Assembly (NCBI GenBank): GCA_963971405.1
Contig: OZ020490.1
Span: 11,208,874 to 11,272,873 of the forward strand
Direction: 5' to 3'
DNA from: Psococerastis gibbosa
Lineage: Eukaryota; Arthropoda; Insecta; Psocodea; Psocidae
Length of the DNA stretch: 64,000 nt
A program made the translations under genes and the position numbers. The number at the start of each line of letters is the position of its first letter. The stretch's first letter is position 1. Below, one piece after another: positions 34,961-48,528 of this stretch. The notes beneath the pieces are model-generated. The model was given only the letters and a program-made list of their open reading frames with translations, searched no databases and was not told where the DNA came from.

Positions 34961-37900
34961 ATGTCCTGTAATGGGGATGTCAAATATTGTTCAAATTTTC
35001 TTCACTAATTAACTTAATGTGTACTGCGTAATCCATCTCCTGACTTAATTGGAAATTTACTTAATAATAATAGCATATGGTTTTCAACACCAGCCGCTGG
35101 TCGTGCTCACACCTCCCTCGCTGTGGGTGTATGTCAGATACATTCCTTTTCTCCAGCCTGCGTATCATGTGTGTGTGCGTTGCCTCCAGTCTGGAGCTTG
35201 CGTCAATATGCTCCTCCTAAACCATAAAACCACTTCAGTCATGAAATGAAGGCTAATCATTGATCATTTTAAAAAACAATTCAAGTTCAAAATAAACTCA
35301 ATACATTCATAAATTTTCCCTCTATTTTTTAAACTCGGATGTGACATCTTCGCAATTTTAATTTTGGCGGTAAATTTAAATATTTGGCTCCTTTGATGTA
35401 TCTCAATGGCGTGCGGAGTAGTTACCATTTCTCCAGAGGTGCAGTGACTCCAGTGGAGTTGATAGTATGTTGTGATGGGAGTGCGGAATGTTTACGGTTT
35501 GGGCAGTTGGGCTTCAGTTGTAGTTCAACAGTGGACGTGGTAGGTTGTGTGTGTTGTGTCAGTGCGCTACCTGGATATATCGCGTATTTACAAATCAGGT
35601 AAATATAGACGTTTGTTTTGATTTTTTTTGTGTGTGTGTGACGGGGGCTTCAGATGTTTTTTTTTTTTAATTGGGATGACGAATAGTGGAATGCTCAAAC
35701 ACCGCTGTAAATAAAAGTAAACATTTTTTTACAAATTCTTATCTATTATTTTATTCTACATTTTATTCTTACAATACCGAAACCGCACGCGGGCTGACTG
35801 AAGCCTTGCGGTATATGATTTTATTGTAACAATATATAATGTATTGTACTGGATCAATATAATAATAATAATTGGTTAAGGTTAAGCTACCCCGCGGTTC
35901 AAAAAGTCGGATGAAAACGCATATTCAGTGGGAGGCAAACTTCCCATCGGCAAGATAATTTATATTTTAAACGAGGATTGTATTATTTACATATCTCTGA
36001 CATGTTAGTTCCATAAAATTTGTCATAAGCAGTAAGTGCCTATACCTGCCTGTGCCAATGCAAAAACTCGGCTGTACCTAAATAATTATGTTTCGCCGAC
36101 CATTAATTCATTCAGAAATGGGGTTCTCTTAAATTTAATAAACTATACATAACCATGTTTTGTTTTATTTAGTAGGGGCAGCATAACTAGACCTTAATCC
36201 TATGATTAATTTGACCATTACTACAAATTCAAATCGACAAAGCCTCTTTAAAAGTTCTTCTGCTCTGATTTTTTTGACAACTTTATGATTGATATTTGAA
36301 GACTACACGGGAATACCGGTTAGGGTAAACTAAAGTTAGTTTCGAGAAAAACTATAATTTTAAGAATTGACCCTGATATAATTTTTCCCGTATATAGGGA
36401 AATTCAAACCCCATATAAAACAGTACCCTAAGCGTTTTTTGCCATTTCGACTGGAGCAGGCAGATTCTTCGTTAAAAAACTCATTGAACAGCAGTAAAAG
36501 CAGCGAAATTAAACATCTTAGAACCTGATCGTTATTCCCGTGTTGTCTTTATTTCACGAGACATTTGATTTTTACACTGATAAAGCTTCTTCTCCCTCCG
36601 ATCGTCTCTTAATTTTCTCTTTATGATTGTAATTGTCTCGAAGTATTGCTGTCAGTACCACTGTTACTCTCTTTCTCAATTTCTCCACGACTTCTTCTGC
36701 GGTTTGACCTTTGTCAGACACCTAATCAACCTTTCTTTATCCATTGCCTTTACGTATCCCACCCAGGTGAGGCAATATTCCACAAACTGATACAACTAGT
36801 TTTGTCGTAAAAGCGAACGCATCTTGATCAGGTCTATTTCCAAAACGAGTATCATCATTTTATTCGGCTTCCTCATCAGTTCTTGACGTCTCATTTGACC
36901 ACGTTATATAACTGGGTGATTATCGCCGATATCAAAATTGATTGGGCAATGGTTGGTCTCATGTTGGTTTGGTCTACTTGTTGTAGTGACACCAGTTTTT
37001 TTTATTGATTCTTTTTGTGGTCAGTTTTTATGTAATACTCTGTTTTGTATAATGAAAACTTCCTATGTAGGCGGCTGGATTTGTTAATGTCTTTTTTCCT
37101 TCATGGGGTTCGAGCAAATTGGACCCTCCCCCACACTTCGCGTTTTTTGTACAGTTGAATTTCATGGGGAATATTCATTGTAGAGCAATCAGAAATATCG
37201 CGTCTCTTAAAAGAAATACTCATTTCGATGTACGAGTAGGTAGGATGTGCCAGATTGTCAGTGACGATTGGTCAGTTTTTGAATTCCTTGATCGGGACGC
37301 CTTCCGGCTTTTACCAACTGCTTTTCGCATAAATAGTTTTTGATGATTATGATGGATTTATGGCTGATCGGTTTTAGAAAGAGGTATACCTACATTATCA
37401 AACAATTTTTTAGGAGATATGATATTTTTGTCAGCTGTACGACATCGATCTTCTTCTCCTTTAAATGTCTCTTCTATCGAAGATTGGCGATCATAAGGCG
37501 ACAATTTGAAGATCGAAGCCTCAGGTTTTTCAACCAAGATGTTCTTCAGCTGCCGGGAGCCCTGTCCTTCAGGGAGTTATATTTTAGAACAAATATTCTT
37601 CTGCTTCACGCTGTACACGAAGATACGCCCTGCCCCTTTATTAACCTTGTGGAAGAAGTAACTTCTTTATCTCGACGTTCGCGGAGTAATGGTGAGCCCA
37701 GCTTTGAGATAGATATAGGCATTTCTTGCTAACGACTTATTCCAGTTCTAATTGTCCACTGGCCCTTACAACAGTTACAACAACACAAATGATCCGGTAC
37801 GAGTGAACCCGTACGTGCTTTCCTATTTATATATTACTATAGGTGGCGTAAGTCCATGGACCATGGTACTAAGTACCAATTTGTCACTAGGACTAATTTC

Positions 37901-38053
37901 AGCTGTTTTCCCCATTCTGATAAAGCACTGGATTGATCGATGAGACAGTTGCGAAGTCTATAATGGCCAGACGTTGTCTTCAATATCAAAACCTTCCTTG
38001 GGAAAGCTCAAGTTTCGTTACTTTATTTAGCACCTAAATGATACCCGAAGTTA

Positions 38054-38314
38054 GGTGGCCATTATTCCACCGGCAAATTTACTTCATTTGTGATTTTGTC
38101 ATTGACGTTTGTTTTGTTTTAAGGAGACTGTTATGTAGTTACTTAACTTATCTATTATAAATTAAGTTATAATAAGGTAGCAGACAGGTTCTACCATATT
38201 ATAACTTAATTTATATTAGATAAGTTAAGTATCTACATAATAGTCTCATTAAAGCAAAACAAACGTCAATGACAAAATCACAAATGAAGTAAATTCGCCG
38301 GTGGAATTGCCGCC
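38054..38314. mobile_element. Harbinger-like MITE, family C
   Basis: 261-bp near-perfect palindrome, ends GGTGGCCATTATTCCACCGG / GGCGGCAATTCCACCGGCG, perfect TTA duplication on both sides. The whole element could fold into one hairpin with a very short loop. Confidence 0.88.
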
Positions 38315-38772
38315 TTAGCAAAGATTCTGCATCCAGCAGCCTGATCAGGGCGATTATAATACCGGGGTTAATATAATACCATGTCACGTGATGGTGTTAA
38401 TACAATTGTTTAAAATAAATAGCAAATTTCAGAATTTTTTAAATTGTGATGTTGGCAATACTGAAGAACTTAACTGACGCGACGCTGCCGTAGCAAATAT
38501 AAATAGCAAATATAAACACATATGGCCCTAGAAATAAACAAGTCTTAATTTTGAATTAATATATTAAGAATTATAAATAATTTGTCTAAATCTAAGGCAG
38601 AAAAAATGAAGAAAATATAGCCGAACATCATTCAATCGTTTAAATAGATCCAATTTGAATTTACCGCGCTTAGCACTCTTGCGACGATTACCAACATCAA
38701 TAATTAAAAATAATTCTGAAATTGGCTGTTCATTTATTTTAAGCAATTGAATTAATACCATCACGTAACATC

Positions 38773-38951
38773 GACATCGACTTCGATGGCCAGCTGGTAA
38801 CGTGCTTGCACTTGTGCGAGTCTTTACACGCCATGCCATCGGAGACGTGTCGTACTCATCACGGGTAATAACCTACAGAGGCGACTGAAAAGGTCAATCG
38901 GATACATTCATTAAATTGTTTGTATGCGATTTATCTTTAAAAAAAAAAAAC
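38773..38951 (+). repeat. SINE family D, copy 5
   Basis: CGACTTCGATGGCCAGCTGG head, CATCGGAGACGTGTCG segment, and A tail at 38939-38951. Confidence 0.75.
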
Positions 38952-39332
38952 ATGGTATTATATTAACCCCGGTATTAAAATCGTCATGATCAGGCTTCAG
39001 AAAAAATATTTTTAGTCATTTTTCATGAACATTGAGACTTCTTATTTTTTTTCCCCAGAACCAAACTATCTAGGGGAAGCACACTGATTACGACTACAAT
39101 ATGCTGCATCTGAATTTAAACAAAATAGTTGTAGCCGTTTTGGAGCATTTTCTTATGCGCTTTTTATGGATTCAATCGCAAATCGATTTACAGACAAACT
39201 GACAGTCATTTCGTAAAATCCACTTTTTTTGGTTCCTGGCGAAATCTCAGAATTGTAAATCACAAAGCTTTCCTAAGGTAAAAGGTAAAATAAATAAACT
39301 CTTTAATATCGTAGTATAAGGTATCTTACCAG

Positions 39333-39338
39333 TTTATT
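39333..39338 (-). terminator. Polyadenylation signal AATAAA of the two-exon gene
   Basis: The minus strand reads AATAAA 13 nt downstream of the TAA at 39354-39352. This hexamer is the standard animal poly(A) signal; such closeness implies a very short 3' UTR. Confidence 0.5.
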
Positions 39339-39351
39339 TTTCCAATAGTCA

Positions 39352-41523
39352 TTATCCTCTTTCTCGACCAGTTTCTCGTAACTCATCGATTATTGGGGTA
39401 TATATTGCATTCGAAAGCATCAATTTCCGCAGTTTCAGCAGAGTCGACAGCAATTCCGCGTGTTTTGATCGCAACTCCGTAAGCATAGATGACTTAACGT
39501 ACCTACTCTCCTCCGGCTGGTTTTGGTATTTATTAAATGCTTCTAAAAGGAATGTTCTGCGTGCTGCTTTGGTGATATAGTGGTTTATTGAGTCTTCCTC
39601 CCTCTTCAAGACTTGTCTTCTTTCTGCTGGCATTTCCTCCTTGTTTTCATTGTCTGGAAAGAGATAGGGAAATATAGGTAAGAGCCACAATGCCCAATAA
39701 ACCGAGCATAAAGGCTAAGGCTCCTGTCCATGAATACCTTCAACCCCATAAGTTGAATATAGTTTCGGGTTGTTGGCACAGATCACCCCCTTATTATAGG
39801 AACCCCTATGTCCAGATGGTTGAGTCATTGACCCCGCTTGTTCCCACTGTTTAGTAAATAAAATAAAATAACTTTGTAAACTATTACTAAATTGATTTTA
39901 GTAACACTTGACAAAGTATATTTTATTTTAATTACTAAGACGAAGCAATATCAGGACATGCAGAGTAGTAGTACGGGCTCTGACTTTCACCGGAAAGGTT
40001 GTTGGTTCGAGTCCTACACTTCCTGCATTTTCTGGCCATGCTTCGGAGAGCATGTAAAGCAAGCGGTCCCGGGCTTTCCTAGTTGAGTGTAAGAGAGGGC
40101 TTTATAGCCCTAACTTCGCAAGGTTGGCTTAGTTATAGAACAATAAGTCCTTATTTAAGTAATAAAAAGCGAATATGGAAAATATTACTGCAATAACTCC
40201 CACTGTTTTATTTTAAATTAAGTGCATAGAGATTCACACATCTTGTTGCTCCAAATATATATGATGCATACAATATTTATTGATTGATTGTATCTGTACG
40301 TGGTTATGCGTGTTACATGCGTTAATGGTAGTCTAGTCTAAGCTGCAGTCTGCAGTTGTGGTCGGTGTAGGTTGACATCGAGGAGATATACTATTACGCA
40401 AATATATAATATATAGAAACAAAATAAATAGTGTCCGATATCCATGGACCATGGGGTCGTTGGCATTGGACAAGTAACCGATACTACAATACTGTAAGTA
40501 GGCCTAGGATCATAAAAATTCCTTCAAGACATTATTGAACAAAGGGGGGGGGGGAGCAACTGGGCATCTTTGCACCTATTCGTGGGTGTAATGCGGCAGA
40601 GACGACATTGGAACCTACAGGAACATTTTGTCCTTTGTACCTATTAGAGTTGAAATGAAGTTGAACATTTATATACGTATACTACCCGACCACGATAGGA
40701 TGTCACTTGGAACACCTATAAAAATCGAATAAACTCGGTGTTCCGCTTATGCAAGTTTACGAATAAACAAAGTGCTCCAAGTGCCATCCTATCGTGGTCC
40801 AACCACCTGCTCAAGAGCGGATTTTAGGGTCCGGTCCCCCCCCCCCCCCAAAAAAAATGAACTTGCACTAGATAGCAATGGGTTTACAGTGGGAATTAAA
40901 AATAATATTGTTTTTAAATGTTATAATCCGCTGAACCCCCCCCCCCTAAATTGGAGGCAAAATTCGCCCTTGAGTGACCTGCTACGTTTTTTCAAAGAAA
41001 AAAATATATAAATCATGTATTATTTATTAATACATTTATAATAAATATATATATATTGTATATATATATATGTATATATACTGGTATATACCATATTGTT
41101 TTTTTTTTTTTTCATTGAAAAGACGTAGCAGGAGGCAACTGAAATAGAAAAGGATTTTTCCATATATTAACTTCGAACTTTAAACTTACCACGTGCTTTA
41201 GGTATGTTCTCAATAGCCTGTGCGTACTTCATCATAAATTCTTCATCAACATCTACCGTACCAAAAACACAACCATCTTCAAATTCTTCATAATAATAAT
41301 CAGTATGTGTAACTAACTTCTGATTACCAAGAAGAGTACGTAAATCAATAGCCATTTTATCCGATTCCGTAGGAGGACAATGAGAACTTAAATATTGGTC
41401 TTTCGAACGTATTATAACAGGAACCGTCAGCTCTTCTAGCTTATCTAATGCATTTTCAAGATATTTATCGGTTTCTTCCCTTAGTGAAGAAAAATCTAGT
41501 TCCTGATCATCTGAATGCAACAT
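39352..41523 (-). CDS. Unrecognised acidic, helical two-exon protein, complete
   Basis: Exon 1 is 41523-41190 and exon 2 is 39653-39352; the junction is phase 1 (G|AC makes Asp) with a GTAAGT donor and a TTTCCAG acceptor. The 636-nt CDS encodes 211 residues. The N-terminal part is acidic (MLHSDDQELDFSSLREETDK..., later YYYEEFEDGCVFGTVDVDEE). The C-terminal 100 residues are charged and probably helical or coiled-coil (RRTFLLEAFNKYQNQPEESR, ELRSKHAELLSTLLKLRKLM). No signal peptide or membrane segment is visible, so a cytosolic or nuclear protein is likely. An AATAAA lies 13 nt after the stop. The composition recalls small helical subunits of larger complexes, but no family is recognised and no function is assigned. 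Confidence 0.75.
39950..40165 (+). repeat. tRNA-derived SINE family E, copy 2
   Basis: Perfect B box GGTTCGAGTCC at 40004-40014 after AGTAGTACGGGCTCTGAC; body CATTTTCTGGCCATGCTTCG; tail TTGGCTTAG...AACAATAA. Lies upstream of the two-exon gene in convergent surroundings. Confidence 0.8.
40688..40799. repeat. 112-bp foldback
   Basis: GACCACGATAGGATG and its complement CATCCTATCGTGGTC are perfect 15-bp ends, with similarity continuing through CACTTGGAACAC/AAGTGCTCC. No target duplication identified. Confidence 0.7.
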
Positions 41524-41559
41524 CCTCGTAAAGCACTATACAAAAGCTGTTCACAAACT

Positions 41560-41720
41560 GAGGGCCTGAGGGGTGACTATTCACTAGTGACTGGTGAAGG
41601 GTGGGACTGGGAATCTGGGATCGCCGATCGGTGGGTTCCCTCATATCAATTGTGGAGCCAAAGTTTTGAAGGTAAATGGGGTCCTCCAGGTATCGAACCC
41701 CTGGATAAAGGGCCCATGTG
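41560..41720 (-). repeat. Possible tRNA-derived SINE next to the two-exon gene
   Basis: The minus strand carries GGGTTCGATACC (around 41690-41701), a B-box match, within a segment of different base composition just upstream of the 41523 start codon. No second copy is seen in the window. Confidence 0.35.
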
Positions 41721-42767
41721 TAGCATATGTGTAATGGACGGGCAGGGTGTGACAATGGCTGTGGAATGTTTGGTCAGGCAGTAGCTGGACTACTATGCAG
41801 TAGCCGAAATAACACACCCGTGGCGGGGGGGGGGGGGTGAGGGTAGCATTGCTGGAGGGCGCACTTCGACTTCCAGTTCTAGGTTTGTGCTAAGAAACTT
41901 ATAGGTGAACTTAAATCATCCCAGTAGTTGAGCCTTATCCTTGATACAGTTCTCAAAAATGCGTAAAACCCCACTGTTTCAAGACTTTTTTCAAAAATGT
42001 TCACCCGAGGGCAACCCCTGAGCCCCCCTCGTTTGCAATTATATTCATCGCCAGTAAACTTTAAAGTCACTGCTCTCAAAATGCGAGAAACCCCACAGTT
42101 TCAGTCATATAAAAATCACACGGGGGAGACCCCTGGGCCCCTCTTATTCGCAATTCGCGTCTCCCCTGCACCTCTCTGGCTACGCCCATGAATTACAAAG
42201 TACCAGCTTTTAGAAATGTCTGCTACTGCAGTTTGCAATTATTTTTCTCTTGCATAACACCTGCATTTGATTGTACCTAAAGGCAAATAACAGCTTTAAA
42301 ATCAATGCATTTCATCGACTCGTATCTACTACCATATATTTAACAGGTTTGAAATAAATTCACTCACATAATAGCTAGGTACCTTGAAGTATGTACTGTA
42401 TGGGCAGGATCTATCATTACAACAATCTCTGTGTTGCAATGGTGTGGTTCCTTAATAAATATTGATAGCTTTTCCACTAATCCCTGTGGGTGGTAAATTA
42501 GGTACTATTACACTTATTGGGCGCTGAAGCCAATATTTTGCCTTGCTGCTCCCTGTAATATTCTCTGCGGCATTTTTTTTTTATATTCAGGCTCAATGGA
42601 GTAATGATGTAATGTAATGTGCAGGTTGTAATATGTATTTTATAGTGGTGAGATTTTCTTAGTTTGCTAAATGGTTTTGGAGTTTCACTCTATTTTATTA
42701 ATGTCTAAAGATTCCTACCAACCCCTATACCCTATTTTGACTTGAAATAAAGGGAGATACGACCTAG

Positions 42768-42955
42768 TGGTTTTTTTTTGTTTGTTTTTTATTAAAGAAA
42801 GATTATTCGCATACAAACAATTCAATGAATGCATCCGAATAACCTCTTCAGTCGCCTCTGTAGGTAATACCTGTGTTGAGTTACGATAGGTCACCGATCG
42901 CATGATGTGTAGGGATGCGCTCTAGTACGAACAAGCTACCATTATGCCATCAAAT
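42768..42955 (-). repeat. SINE family D, copy 6
   Basis: The minus strand shows the GCTTGTTCGTACTAGAGCGC-type head, GATCGGTGACC region and A tail (T run at 42770-42790). More diverged than the other copies. Confidence 0.65.
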
Positions 42956-43184
42956 AATTGAATTGAATAATTACTACGATATGTGAACTTGAAAAAATAC
43001 TCGTTTTAGTAGTTTTTTTGGGTTTATTGGGCCTGCTTCCGGTTGATCCTTTCTTACAGTAACTTTTGAAACGAGCGTGGGGGGCCCCACTAAACGTGGG
43101 CGCTCTTGGTCCTTGCGTAGTACTTTTCCATTATTATACTCATTGTCTATCGTTACGTACCTTACCTAGTCACCTTGTTGCTTT

Positions 43185-44215
43185 CCAATTTATACGTAGT
43201 ATAAGGAAAGCTTTGTGATCGTCGAAATTTTCGATTCCGAGATTTCAACGGATTTACACGTTTTGAGGTCCCAGGAACCCAAAAAAGTGGTCTGTCTGTC
43301 GCTCTGTATGTCTGTCTGTGCGTCGATTTCTGGGCAAACTACTCGGTCGGTTTTGATGAAATTCGGCATGTAGGTTCACAAAAATCATACCTAGGGACAA
43401 TTTTTTTTTATTTTGGGCTATCTCACCAATTTGGGGGGGGGGGGTTATTTTCAAAAAACTAAAAAAAAATGTCTAAAAAAATTATTTATCCAAAACGGCT
43501 CCAACGGTTTCTTTTAAATTCACATATATTGTAGTAGTTATTAATGTTGACAAAATGCGGGGGTTCGCTTGCCCCTTGATAGTTTGCTTCTGGGGGTAAA
43601 AAAATAAAAATAACCAAATTTTAATAAAAAAATGTCAAAAAAATAATTTTTCTGTTTCTGTTTTCCATCGATTATTTCTACCATCAGGCATGTTTTAGGT
43701 GTTAAATTGAGTAACGAAACCGGACAGGTTGCGTTCCCAGAAAAGTATTTGATTTTGTACAAAAAAATGTTTTTTTGAAAAAATGATAGAAAATTCACCC
43801 TCAAATGCATTGCGTGCCCTGCCAGTATTGCTGTGTGGTAATGTGTTGGTCTGACATCGATTATTTCTACCATCAGGCATGTTTTAGGTGTTAAATTGAG
43901 TAACGAAACCGGACAGGTTGCGTTCCCAGAAAAGTATTTGATTTTGTACAAAAAAATGTTTTTTTGAAAAAATGATAGAAAATTCACCCTCAAATGCATT
44001 GCGTGCCCTGCCAGTATTGCTGTGTGGTAATGTGTTGGTCTGACCTATCTAGAATTTACCTCACCTCCAGTGACGTCAAGTGGACATCCCCCTCCCCCCC
44101 CCCCCCCAGATATCGGAAATTTAATTATAGGAAAATTATTTACCATGAATTTACTCATTTTCTCTATCTACTAATTTTGATAAATTTGAAAGCATGTTCG
44201 AGTAAACTCGGACCG
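43185..44215 (-). repeat. Repeat family G, copy 3, with internal duplication
   Basis: Inverted relative to copy 1: begins CCAATTTATACGTAGTATAA, includes the CAGACAGA block, a 189-bp exact duplication, a C run at about 44089-44106, and ends GCATGTTCGAGTAAACTCGG. Without the extra unit its length is close to copy 1 without Tc1 (about 800 bp), defining the full repeat. Confidence 0.85.
43666..44043. repeat. Exact 189-bp tandem duplication
   Basis: Units 43666-43854 and 43855-44043 appear identical base for base. Because the repeat itself is old and diverged, exact identity means a very recent event or an assembly artefact. Confidence 0.9.
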
Positions 44216-45954
44216 TTTTTTCCTAAACTTGCGAAAAAAATTCATGAGATTGAGAGCTCAGAGCATTATCATGCATTATTGCATGCAAACGCATATTCTT
44301 TGATTTCTGTGATCTATATCATTTCCTTATTGCTTTCACGTGCAGTAGAAAAACACACACAATAAAGCCTATCCACGCGTTTATTTCCTTGATAACTAAT
44401 AAATGTGTATATTTCCCTCCCACTGTTATATTGTACAAGAATTACTTCACATGGTATTCAGAATTTTTACTGTCCATTCAAACCCACTGTGACTTACATT
44501 GTATTAGGTTGTATGTAATGGTTAGCCTATGTAGCTATGTAAGTTAAAGCAAGTACGAGAACATATTGTTACGTAATTTGCATGGATAAATAAGTGCCAA
44601 CAAACAGTAACCACGTCCTAATATACCGTAGCATGGTACATATTTAAGGGCGAATGGAGCCCCCCCCCCCCCTTTATATATTTTTCACAGAGTCAAATTT
44701 CTCGTGAAATATCAATTGTAGATCTATAAATGAGGTGTCATGCACCAGAAAAAAATATTCATCTACACTTTGATCTGCAGTATGTGGCCGTCACTAACAC
44801 CGATCGGTCACAGTTGTTATTGAAATTTATTTGTAAAAAATGAGGATGTGAGATCGAATGAGTTACAAAACTGTTGCCAATCGGAATTAGTCATGGCCAT
44901 ATACTATGCGTCAGAATGAAAAGGAATTTTACTTCTATTTTATGACATCTCATTTGCGACTGACTCACGATTGAGTTTCATAAGAAATTAAATAATGTGC
45001 AAAAAAATGAAAATGCTGCGATCCATTTCCTCTTAGCACTGACCCAGTTTCAATATAAGCAAGGGCAAACTGTTTGGCGGTCCTTGAATAACCCTGTTGT
45101 CCAATCTTCTTCTGTCCAATGGAGCCTCGTTCTAGGGAAGTGTTCAAGGTATGCTCTAAGAAAGCGTTGTCGAAAAAAAACGTGGCACCAGATGCTCAGA
45201 AAATATCCTTGGCGCGACTGAATGTCCTGTCTCTCCTATATAGAATCCTAAGTCCTAGGATAAGACTCGTATTTGTAATTGGTTAAGTCATGCCCTCGCC
45301 TGTTTTATTGCGTCAATAGTATAAGCTTGTCTCAGCTTGTCCGTTATCGCTTGTAGCCGTTATAGGTTGACATCGAGAACGTACACCAGTTTGCCAATGG
45401 CCAAAAATTCGTACGTAAGCAATACAAATAATGTCCGAAATTCATGGGGTCGTTGGCATTGGGTCTATGGGCCTGTGTCCTTATAATTAGTCCTTCAAAA
45501 AGTCCAATGTCTACCTCTAGCTGCGAACGCGGTGAAAGACATTACATTACCTTATCTTATCCTGCAAAAAGTAGAAATGTCACGTATTCTTTCCACAAAC
45601 AAACATCAAAGTAATTAAAAATTAGAAGGCGTGGCGGACCGTGAAAGGCTTATGAGTCGTTTTGTTGTGTCCTTCAAAAACTGGTGGGTTTTATAATAAT
45701 ATTTATAATTTTTAAGAGCAGCTCCCATCATCGTTTGAAAAGTCTCAGTAACAAATACTGCATGGCGGTGACCCCTATTATTCCTTAAAGATACTTTCCA
45801 AGCGTTGGTGGTAGTTAGAAAACAAAACACTGAGCAATGTCTTTCTCATGTGTGTAACAATCTGTATTCTTCTTCTTCTTCTTCTAATATCTCTTCTATC
45901 GATGATTGGCGATCATAATGGCGTAGTAGTTGTAGACGCTGTCTAAGCTACCGA

Positions 45955-46170
45955 ACCACTTGGGGAGCGCAGTAAAGCCGCAAGATTAATTCGGAGCTGA
46001 CCAGGACTCGACGCGTATGTGTCTGACTGACTGACTGACTGACTGCGATTCTCAGCGCATCATCATGTCCCACCATGTTCCCCTACCAAAGCTGTGCGCA
46101 CTACCAAGTTTGCTGCAGTTTTGAACAGACCCTATTTTGGTGGATTCAACTTGGTATGGCCATTGGCGCT
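45955..46170 (-). repeat. Repeat family F, copy 3
   Basis: Inverted, diverged copy with GTGGGACATGATGATGCGC and AAACTTGGTAGTGCGCAC on the minus strand, ending at CTTGGTATGGC-like sequence. Confidence 0.65.
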
Positions 46171-47397
46171 CTAAGCTATCTGCAATCACTTTGTCATCTG
46201 ATGGGAAGCGTTGGGCAACTGTTTTGTCTGTGGACCATCTTTTACTGATCACGAATTACAATTATACGGTACTTCTGGCGTAATATGTCTGTACTGTACT
46301 TCATCATGAAATGGGGGATTTCAGGAATCAATGGATACTAGCATGGATATCCCCCCCCCCCCCCCCTCCGCACATGATAATGTGGTTTTGGCTAATCTCG
46401 GCTCAAACTGTCGCACTCCCATAAATCTGTTCAGTCGCCACTACGCTCTTCCATCATCAACAAGAGGTGATATACAGATTAGGGGTTTTGGTGTGATGAT
46501 TCTAAGTAAGATAAGGTAAGGAAAGATTCCCGGAAGAGTGGACAATACAGATGATAGGAGATGAAGTTGGCACCTCCACCTCGTCACCCTTTGTCAAAGT
46601 CACATGCGACCCGAGAGGGTCGCACCAGGGGTGGTCTAAAACTAAGGCCCGGCATACACGAACGATTCTTGCAGTACCGATTGGGCGAAGTCTATTCCAT
46701 TGTAGACAGCAGAATATTTCTGTTGTAGCGTGCAACCCTACCTTTTTATATGTGTATCCAGTTTACTGGATACACTAATCCCTAATATTACGTTATAGGC
46801 TATTTCTTATTATTATAACTTATTAAAATTCTTTTTTCATTTTATTTGTAGATCCGCCATATTTGTTTAGTACAATTAACCAACCTCCAAATATCACATT
46901 CGATTTAAAATAAATTTCTTTCTTTCTATCTTTTATTATTATTCGCAATTTATTTATCGTCAGACCTTTTTAAAATACAAAATCTCAAGTTTAACAAAGT
47001 ATCTATTATTATTTATTTCTATTTATTAATAAAAATACTTTTATTATTATCTTTATTATTTCTAAAAGTTTTTGACAGGAGGTTGGCGGCCTGTTGGATT
47101 TGTGGGGGCTTGAAAAGAGGTGACAAAAAGAAATGAAAAGATGGTTGAAATTTTGAAATAACCCGATGTGGATTCTTTTAAAAAAAGAAAGCCAAAGCCA
47201 TAAAGAATTAAGATGGAAGGTGGTACCGATTTGAGGAAGATGAAGATGGGCTAAACAACCCAGGAAGGTGGTGCTCTGATCTCGCTCCCTCCTCACCCCA
47301 GACGATGTGACGTACGGTAATTACGACGAAGTGATGGCTTATTCATTCATGGAACGCTTATTGGCCACGCGCTGCCAGGTGCTTACCTGTTTCTTTT

Positions 47398-47603
47398 CTA
47401 TGCTTTTCTATACCTTAGGGTTTCCTAATCCTATCAAGAATATATAATTTCTGTTAAATAATTCTTGTTGTAATTATTTCACAACATTCATTCCTCGATC
47501 CTATGCTTTTCTATACCTTAGGGTTTCCTAATCCTATCAAGAATATATAATTTCTGTTAAATAATTCTTGTTGTAATTATTTCACAACATTCATTCCTCG
47601 ATC
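47398..47603. repeat. Exact 103-bp tandem duplication
   Basis: Units 47398-47500 and 47501-47603 are identical (CTATGCTTTTCTATACC... to ...CCTCGATC). A second exact young tandem duplication in the same region. Confidence 0.9.
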
Positions 47604-48528
47604 CTACAGCCTCTCCTAAAGAACCCTAAGCCGGGGAGAAAACGCAACACTGTCGTGAAACCGGCCGCACAAAAGTGCACCGGTTTCCTCTAGACACGGC
47701 AGCTGCCCTATCATGGCGATTAGGGATTAACGTAACACTGGGGCCCTGGGGGTTACTCAGTTATTTTATTAAACAAATGAGTTCAAAATGGGCGGGAAAT
47801 TGAATTTGATGAATTAATCCTCGGCTATATTTTCGGTGTTTTCAATTTTTTCTCCCTTAGATGTGTAGACACATTAATTAAAATTCTTATTATCTTTCAA
47901 AATTCTACCTGTACATTTTAATGTTTATTAGTATTTCCTTCAATTGCAAAACAATGCAACCATTCTCTTGTATTCCAATAATTTATTAATTTGAAATTCC
48001 TTTGAGCATTCTTTGAGAGCACCTCCTCTCCAAGCCGACCAAAGTCTGCCTGTACTGTACATTATTATACAATATATATACCTAGGTATATAAGGTGAGG
48101 AAGCAGGATTAGGCAACTAAAAGTGTGCAAAAACAGTTTTCCATTTTTAACCCTAAATTCATTGCCTTGTTTGTCGAATAACTAGCCTAACACACGCCTG
48201 ACTCCAATAGGTTTTTTATCTGACGAAATTATAATGGAATCTCGAATTTCCCCCGAGTTGGCATTGACGGATTGATCGAAACTATCGAAAACTAAATTAC
48301 CATATCAAATTGAAATTCCATTCTTAATCTACGTAACGCTATCAAATATAGCTACACCCAACTAACCGAAATAATTTGAGAAAGTTGAACAAAACTGTAA
48401 TGGGAGCTGGAATTTTACTGATATTGGTTTGACTTGGTCACGAACTGGTTACAATGACTGTGTCCATGGTAAGCATGTCTCAGCCTGTCAATTGCCGTTT
48501 ACAGCCGGTGCGGGTTAACATTGAGGAC

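Larger units (their letters stand above)
30080..39330. other. Repeat-rich interval without recognisable gene
   Basis: Holds MITEs (31192-31571, 31935-32373, 38054-38314), SINEs (30832-31027, 34455-34660, 38773-38951), repeat F (34660-34960), repeat G pieces, an ACT microsatellite (32401-32440), and G runs at 30651-30662 and 30727-30738. A possible non-coding first exon ends at a GTAAAT donor near 35599, but nothing supports it further. 35600-37950 shows only A/T-rich sequence and LINE 3'-UTR-like scraps (37440-37530). Confidence 0.6.

Noticed and set aside
34580..35008. 142-residue + frame with partial similarity to 51703-51924
   Set aside because: Both lie in SINE E / repeat F. Copies at 17165, 45955 and 59597 do not keep the frame.
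35384..35602. 72-residue frame ending at a GTAAAT donor, perhaps a first exon
   Set aside because: No downstream partner or protein similarity could be recognised; may be a non-coding 5' exon but unsupported.
43541..43999. 152-residue minus-strand frame with a repeated peptide
   Set aside because: It arises from the 189-bp duplication in repeat G and has no protein-like composition elsewhere.
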